DNA of 64,000 nucleotides, from the NCBI RefSeq assembly GCF_949628265.1, contig NC_088788.1, forward strand, positions 30,366,335 through 30,430,334. The letters are read 5' to 3'. Under the pieces are notes generated by a model. It saw nothing but the letters and a program-made list of their open reading frames with translations, had not been told where the DNA came from and ran no database searches. Position 1 is the first letter of the stretch; each line of letters starts with the position of its first letter. Of this stretch, positions 57,856 to 64,000 are shown piece after piece. The position numbers and the translations under genes are program-made. Source of the DNA: Cloeon dipterum. Lineage: Eukaryota > Arthropoda > Insecta > Ephemeroptera > Baetidae.

Positions 57856-60800
57856 GTGTGTGCTTACTGGAAAATCAATTGCAATGTATATAGAGAGGAG
57901 GAGCGGTGTAGGAGGAGGCATCATTAAAAATCAACCGCTGGCACAAAGTCTTGTCGTTTGCGACGTGCAAGTAAGGTCGTCCTCTCTCTCACACACTCAT
58001 GGCTTTTCCTCTAATTGACGAGAAGTGGGCAATCGGGCGGAAAATTGACGCTTCTCAGCCACAGCGTAGATTTCGTCACTCCTAATTGGACACGCGATCT
58101 GAGAAAAGCGCTGGAAAAACGGAGACGCTTGAAAAAAACGGAGGAGGAAAAGCCAATATCGTCTGGAGTTGAGGGAATGAACAGCTCATTTCTGTCCTTT
58201 GAAAGAGCTGTTAAAAAAGCATCGTCCGAATAGAGCTAGAAGGAGAGAGAAAAAATCAGTCGATAATTGCGTAATGTGGGAATCCAGATGCTCTCCAAAA
58301 TGAACGGGAAAATCCAGCTAGAATATTTCCTAAAGTGAGCAAAAAATCACCCCTTTTCACGAATCAGTACTCGCGAAACGCGTTTGAAAGCGAATATTGC
58401 GTCTGGGTCGGGGCATAAGAAGCAGGATGCACCGCCGCTTCTATTCTCTTTATTATTTTTGCATGAATGCGGGGATTACCGTGCGTTGTGCAGAAACAAA
58501 CAAAAGGCTTTTCAGCCACTATGCGGAATTCTTATCTGTTTTTGTCACTCTCGTCCAGCATCGCTGCAAAAAGCTTCCCATTCAAGCCGATCCCATTCAA
58601 CGGACATGCTCCATTCAACAACGCCTTGTGGGAAGATTCTCCATACTGCACAGACACTGGAATTCTTTTGTCTATACTTAAGGGGTTAAAAGTGCGGAAA
58701 ATCCTGCTGCTGCTTCTGCTCAATTCCGGTCGGAACTATGCGTGGAGAAAATAAATTCGGTGGAATGTGAAGAGAGTGCGTGATTATTTTCCCGATTGAT
58801 TTTAACGAGCTGTCGCGCCTCCTCACTCGTTTCGGGACTCTATTAATGCCCCTTTCATTGTTTTATCGTCTGTCGTCGTCGACGATTGCGTGATGATGAT
58901 CGTTTTCTATTATCACGTGCTGCAGATGCCGTTCGAAAGACAATAAAAACGAGCCTCTTTGTTTTACGACGGTGGATCTGAGAAAATTGGAGGGGAACGG
59001 AATAAGTGCTGAGAAAAGAGAGCTCTCGCTTAAACGACAATCAAATGGATTTATCGATTTCCATTTTTCGGAAGATGATGAGGGGAATCTTCAGGCCATT
59101 ACCAATATGAAAAATTGTGTCACTCTGAATAATTTCGATTGGGTGAAAAAATACACGAGCAATAAAATATTTTAAATGGTTCATACGGTGGAAAATTATT
59201 CAATATGGTTGCATCCTCCCCCAACGGATAATAAATGCAGATCGCTCTGGATCAAATTATAAAAACTAGGCGAGCAGGATCTCAATTTGATAATCGTGTT
59301 ATGTAAAAATCAAAAGGGTAGGCGTGCGACAGGATTAGAGTGGAAAGGAAAGCTTGGATATAATTCGAAAAATCGTGATGTTGAAAAGAACCGTTGACGC
59401 GCGATGATGTGCTCATCTTTTTCAATTTGCCGACCGCGCGCACACAGATGGATGCGTCTGTCTCACTCGCGGGATTTTTGTTTGACCCAGCCGCTTCCGC
59501 CGCGGCCGGTCCACCAGCATCCCCCTCACGCTCGTTCGAACCACGCGGTCGGCAGCAACAATGGGTGTTAGAGCACCTGGATGCTTTGTAAGCAGCGTGA
59601 ATATAAGTGTCAATGTTTGCTTTCATGTCTCGCTGCTATCAGGGATTTCCCTGATCATGGGTGTCATCCCTGATATCATCTCCAATGTTTTACAAATGTT
59701 TTTGCCCCTTTAAGTCGGCAGTTATAGAGTGAGGCCAATTTTTGCCGGGAAACCTTTTCGAACCAAGCCGCACGAATTCTTAAAAATCTTTTACTTTTAA
59801 ATATCCTTGCTGGTGTCACAACTTTACTCAGCTAGCTTTGAGGCTTTTGTCACGTTTCATGCGACAACAGTTGCCAATTGAACGATTTAACAGTTGGAAC
59901 TATTTTATCGAGACAATATATATGTTTATTCTTTTTTGATCAAGAGGAACAGTTATTATGTATTGTGCTGGAGGAGAATGCAGGTTGTTAATCTGAATGG
60001 CAAGCTGCAGCCAGCCAGCCACCCGTTATGGAGATGTCTTATCAATGAAAAGAGAGGGAAGACCAGTAGTGAACAAGAAAGTCCAGGATGAAAAAATTAC
60101 TCAAGGAAAGGTGCTCGGCAAAAGGCAGATGGCACGAGCGACGGTGCTGTACGCCCACTTCCTCCTTGCCGTTCACCCTCTCTATCATCCCTCAAATCAT
60201 TTCCCTTTCGCGAATCAAAAGGAAATCGAAACTTTTCCTCCTTGACACACTTCGCTTTCACTCGATACACATATAAATACAATCATATAAATGTCTGATA
60301 AACGTTCAGAACAGACTCAATCTTGACGGTAAAGATGCATTTTCAAATAAATAATATTTGTCCTTTGTTAACCACAATATTTTGTGGATAGTGAATACTA
60401 TGCAAACAAATATTAAAATATATCTTTCGGCAGTAAGTTATGCACAGCAAACAGGATCATTAATACAAATATAACACGTCCCATCTTTGTTCGAATAAAA
60501 AATTAACTAACTGGGAACGATTAGTCAAATCAAACGCTCAAATTTACCGTGCGTAATATGCACATGAAATAAAATATCAGTCCAATATTCTGAAACTATA
60601 TCACATTTTTTTGTGTTTTCTGTGTCAAACACGTCTCTATTAAGAGAGGATTTTTCGAAACCTTTCAATATTTTTAATTGAATAGTTATAAAACTAAAGT
60701 GAACTATTTTATCATTTTCTGAATTGTGAACAAAAATGTTGGACTGAAACTTGCTAGATGAAACCTAATTAATGCCCCAGTTGTACACGTTTCAAAGTTT

Positions 60801-63800
60801 AATAAATGTTGCATCAACGATAGTATTAGTAACGCACTAAGCATACTACAATATATTAACTATTACACTGCAAGTATTGCACAATTTGCTGCTTCTCTAA
60901 CAATCATAGTTCTTGTTGCTAAATACTTTGGAATGCTGTACTTTCACAAAACTCCCCGCAGAATTCACTTTTGAAACCACCGTGTGGCTACTGCATTCGA
61001 AGCAAGAAATCGGAGTGAAAGCGATAAGAGCTATTTTTTATCTATACCCAGAAAATAAGGTCCCAGCTAGCTTACATTTAATATTGTTTCAGTCTCATAA
61101 AATGCGGCGCAAATTAGTTGTCTTTTCGATTTCTTTGAGCTATAAAATCTTTTATTTTTGCCATTCTTTTTTCAGAAATGTCAAAAGCAATATTTTCTCT
61201 GTTGTTTTTGATCATCTATTTTACAAATTAATAACGTGAGAAAGACTTAGGCACAGCAACAGATCTTGCGAGGACGATTGCGGTATATTTACGACGAGAA
61301 AAGATGGCTGCCGGTGGGGTGCTTTATCTGTTTCGACTCGGTTTGATTGATTGCTCTCGACTGCTCTCGAGCGAAAGAGAGAAGAAACGCGTAGAGTTGG
61401 CCCTGGCGATGGAAAACGAGCGGGAGCGAATTACGCTCTCGTGCACTTTGGTGTGCGCGAGCACTTAACCCCCGACCGTCTCGTTTCGAAAACAAAAATG
61501 CAACCACATCCCGGCTCGACGATGCAATAATTATGATGTGCGCGCGAAAGGGGGCTGGGAGTTGAGCGTGGAGAGCAGTTGAACTGAAATGCGAGTTCAA
61601 GAGGCGACATCGAACCCTTTTCGATGCTACCAACGCAGCGCGAGTGAGAGAAGTGCTGCTGCTGCGTGCCTCGAATAAAACGACGATTTCGTCAAAAATA
61701 AAAGCGGAGGAATTAAAACGTTCCCCCACTTTCCCAAGCTATTAGCAAAAGACCAATTGAGCATTTTGGGAAGCAATTCAAAATACATTTTAATATTTAA
61801 CTTAGGAAATGATTGCTTGCTCTAAACATCCAGAGAAAAAAGCATCTCGCGTTGATTATTGTTTGTAGCTTTGGCTGGAGCGACGCATTAGTCGCTCGTC
61901 TCTCGTGATTTATGCGCTCGCGTTTCGTGGACAAAAAGATGAAAAACGAATGTCACGCATTTCACCCCTCGCTGGGCTAATGCAACCCCCGTCCACCCTC
62001 CGAACGGGACGGCAGTAATTTTCACCTCTCGCGCGCGCACGCGGAAGCGAAATGGAGACATGGGGCATTTGCGGCAATAAAGAGATGATGGAAAATTATG
62101 TGATTCTATAAATAAAAGGCCGTGTTATTGGCCTGGCTGGATGGCGAGCGGACAAGGGGATGAATAGTAATCGTACCCTCTCCCCTTTTTGCGAGTGATG
62201 TGTGTGTATATGTGTGTACTGATGTGCTTTGCATATTTTGGCCCCTTAGTGCACGCGCGGAGAAGAGCAGAACGTGTCATGCGATAGTGTTTGTTCTGTG
62301 CCACAGCCAAATAAATATAACGCGAGAACAAACTAATTTGCGGCCCGCATTTTGGCTGCACTGAAAGACGCGCATCTGCGCTTCTCGCTTGTTTGCTCGC
62401 GCGCACGCATATGCACGTAATTGTTTGCGGCGCCCTTTCCACTTTTTGCGCTCAGCTTATGTCCCAGCACAGCAAAAAAGAAAGAAAATCAATAAACACG
62501 ATTTATTGGGAAATGGCTAATGAGGTGTGAGCGGCGTCTTTTTAGTCTGATTCACCACGGCAATAGCACGGATAATAATATACTGCTTCACTGATACTTC
62601 TTCGAAATTATTGGTTCAGTGCGCTTCAATTTCAATGTATATTGTTTCATGTTACCATTTATAGTTATCACTTTCCCACAATATGATTTAAATTTTTTTT
62701 CTCAGCTGCCATTGTCGCAGCAAAGTTTTGATTGTGTCGTTCACATGGTCAAGTAATTTCCTGTCTAGATAACAAAACTATTTGGTCTGGAGTGTAGCCG
62801 CCTATAACTTCTTTTATAGTTAAAGATTCCTTATCAACGTTTTAAATAAAATGACAAAAATAATAAGAAAACTAAATTGGTGCTCTACTTATTTTATTCA
62901 ACAAACCATAAGAATTGTCCAATTAATAAAATGAAAAATATTTGGCTCGCTTTTTTAAGTCTAACCAGTAAAAAAATTAAATCAGCGTTCATTGAAATCC
63001 ACGATTAATCTTTCAGGATGCCTTTTGTATGGAATTGAAAGCGTGTAAACAGATATTCGTATCAAAATCACTTCCGGCTTGATTTTGCAAGGGCGCGAAA
63101 GTCAATTAGAGTGATAATGTGAGCGGAGAACTGAAAAGGATTGTCGTCGGCGCGTGAAACATCTGCTTTGCGGCACAAATTGAGCCGCGCCCGCCCTTTG
63201 CCGGAGAGATAAACGCGTCGTTGTTCGGGGATGAGGGATGATATTGCTACCGGGGGTGGTTTTGTCATATTTGATGTCTCAATTGCGAGCAGGACAAGTT
63301 TTTTGCTCTCACATCGCGCACGCCGGCTTTGATATTGTCGCAGCAATAGATTATATTTTCAGCGTGCAGTTATGAAACATAAAACATCTGTCTTTATTAT
63401 ATTATTCCAAAGCAGCGACGCCCGGCCGGCGTCGGAGACTTTATTATTCATATTGCCCCCGCGGCCATTTATCACCGCGCGTAAAACCACCTGAGGAGGA
63501 AAATGTGTGTTCGCGCCGCCACGAAATGTCTTTCTCCGCGAATAAATTGAACATTCAGAGTCCCGAGCAAAAAGCATGTTATAGGATGGCTTCAAAACGG
63601 AATATTAAAGGAGCCATGCAAAAAAGGGCCATTTCACAGGCAAATCAGGCTATATCAAAATGGCAAAAGAATCCGCCAAATGGCGCACTTTGAGTCTTTC
63701 CTTGTTATAGTCACTATTTAGATATGCAGAAAACACCGCTAAGTACATTAGTAAGGTTTCAATTACTGCGGTATAGGGCACTCCCGCAAAAGCCTTCAGT

Positions 63801-64000
63801 GCACAAGGGGAAATTAAAAGATTTGACGGACAGAAATATAGACCTTTCAAGTTTTCATATTCCATCTTTTACTCTTTGCAATTTGTATCGTCATTTTACT
63901 CTGGATACATATTTCCTTACTCCTTAACTAAACTAAAAGCCAAAGTTTTTTAAAAGCACTTTTAATTTAAAACAAATAACTGTCTCAAAAATTGTCCAGC
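57853..64000. other. Gene-poor region to the end of the window
   Basis: No supported gene. GC-richer islands lie at about 58020-58250, 58380-58640, 58800-59040, 59390-59600, 61280-61720, 61860-62460 and 63080-63540. A short palindrome, ATCAGGGA-TT-TCCCTGAT, sits at 59638-59655 with a third TCCCTGAT at 59667. Su(H)-type words at about 61237 and 62667 are isolated and match the rate expected by chance. Confidence 0.4.

Noticed and set aside
57615-57924. Ser-Leu and Arg-Glu dipeptide repeat frames
   Set aside because: Produced entirely by the (TC)43 microsatellite.
59638-59674. Palindrome ATCAGGGA/TCCCTGAT with a third half copy
   Set aside because: Short, isolated, and without terminal repeats or target duplication to make it an element; noted only as a possible protein-binding site.
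1-64000. tRNA genes, rRNA genes, CRISPR arrays and known conserved microRNA hairpins
   Set aside because: I looked for tRNA T-arm words, repeat-spacer patterns and well-known mature miRNA sequences by eye and saw none; a tRNAscan-SE or miRNA homology search would be needed to exclude them.

Overview
The window is nuclear DNA of an arthropod, most likely an insect or close pancrustacean relative. Genes are split by short GT-AG introns and lie in AT-rich intergenic DNA dotted with GC-rich islands. The Bearded class, the WRPW-ending E(spl)-type HES protein and the destabilase-type (i-type) lysozymes all point to this group. I cannot name the species; a mayfly-like basal insect would fit but is not shown.

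Layout. (1) 1-10 kb: no supported genes, apart from one large imperfect inverted repeat (about 2515-3188). (2) 10.2-19.5 kb: a compact Enhancer-of-split-type locus. A two-exon Bearded-class gene (11378-11734, +) lies about 6.7 kb upstream of a two-exon E(spl)/HES bHLH repressor gene (18486-19196, +). Both have a head-to-head paired Su(H) site with the same 17-base gap just upstream of a TATA box, proneural-type E boxes, and the same 12-base CRE-containing word. Both 3' UTRs carry miR-2-type K boxes, and the Bearded gene also has a perfect miR-7-type GY box. More single Su(H) sites lie around and between them, some beside E boxes. (3) 21.8-24.2 kb (-): a 12-exon secreted C-type lectin with a long coiled-coil stalk. 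(4) 24.86-26.89 kb (-) and 30.57-32.13 kb (+): two destabilase-type lysozyme genes in opposite orientation with identical intron phases. An unrecognised spliced reading frame (27.3-27.9 kb, -) and a degenerate ORF (28.5-29.1 kb, -) lie between them. (5) 32.3-64 kb: a gene-poor stretch of alternating AT-rich DNA and GC-rich islands. It holds three decayed LINE 3' ends, a 230-bp hAT-like MITE with an 8-bp target-site duplication, a (TC)43 microsatellite, two G-quadruplex motifs and one possible first coding exon (50784, +).

How the genes work together. The Bearded and HES genes are wired as direct Notch targets: Su(H) plus proneural input at the promoter, and microRNA-type repression at the 3' end. 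The HES protein would repress with Groucho; the Bearded protein would bind Neuralized through its NAAN motif and dampen Delta signalling. The lectin and two lysozyme-family genes form a separate neighbourhood of secreted, immune- or digestion-type proteins. The 32-64 kb stretch looks like a regulatory landscape, possibly belonging to a developmental gene that extends beyond the window.
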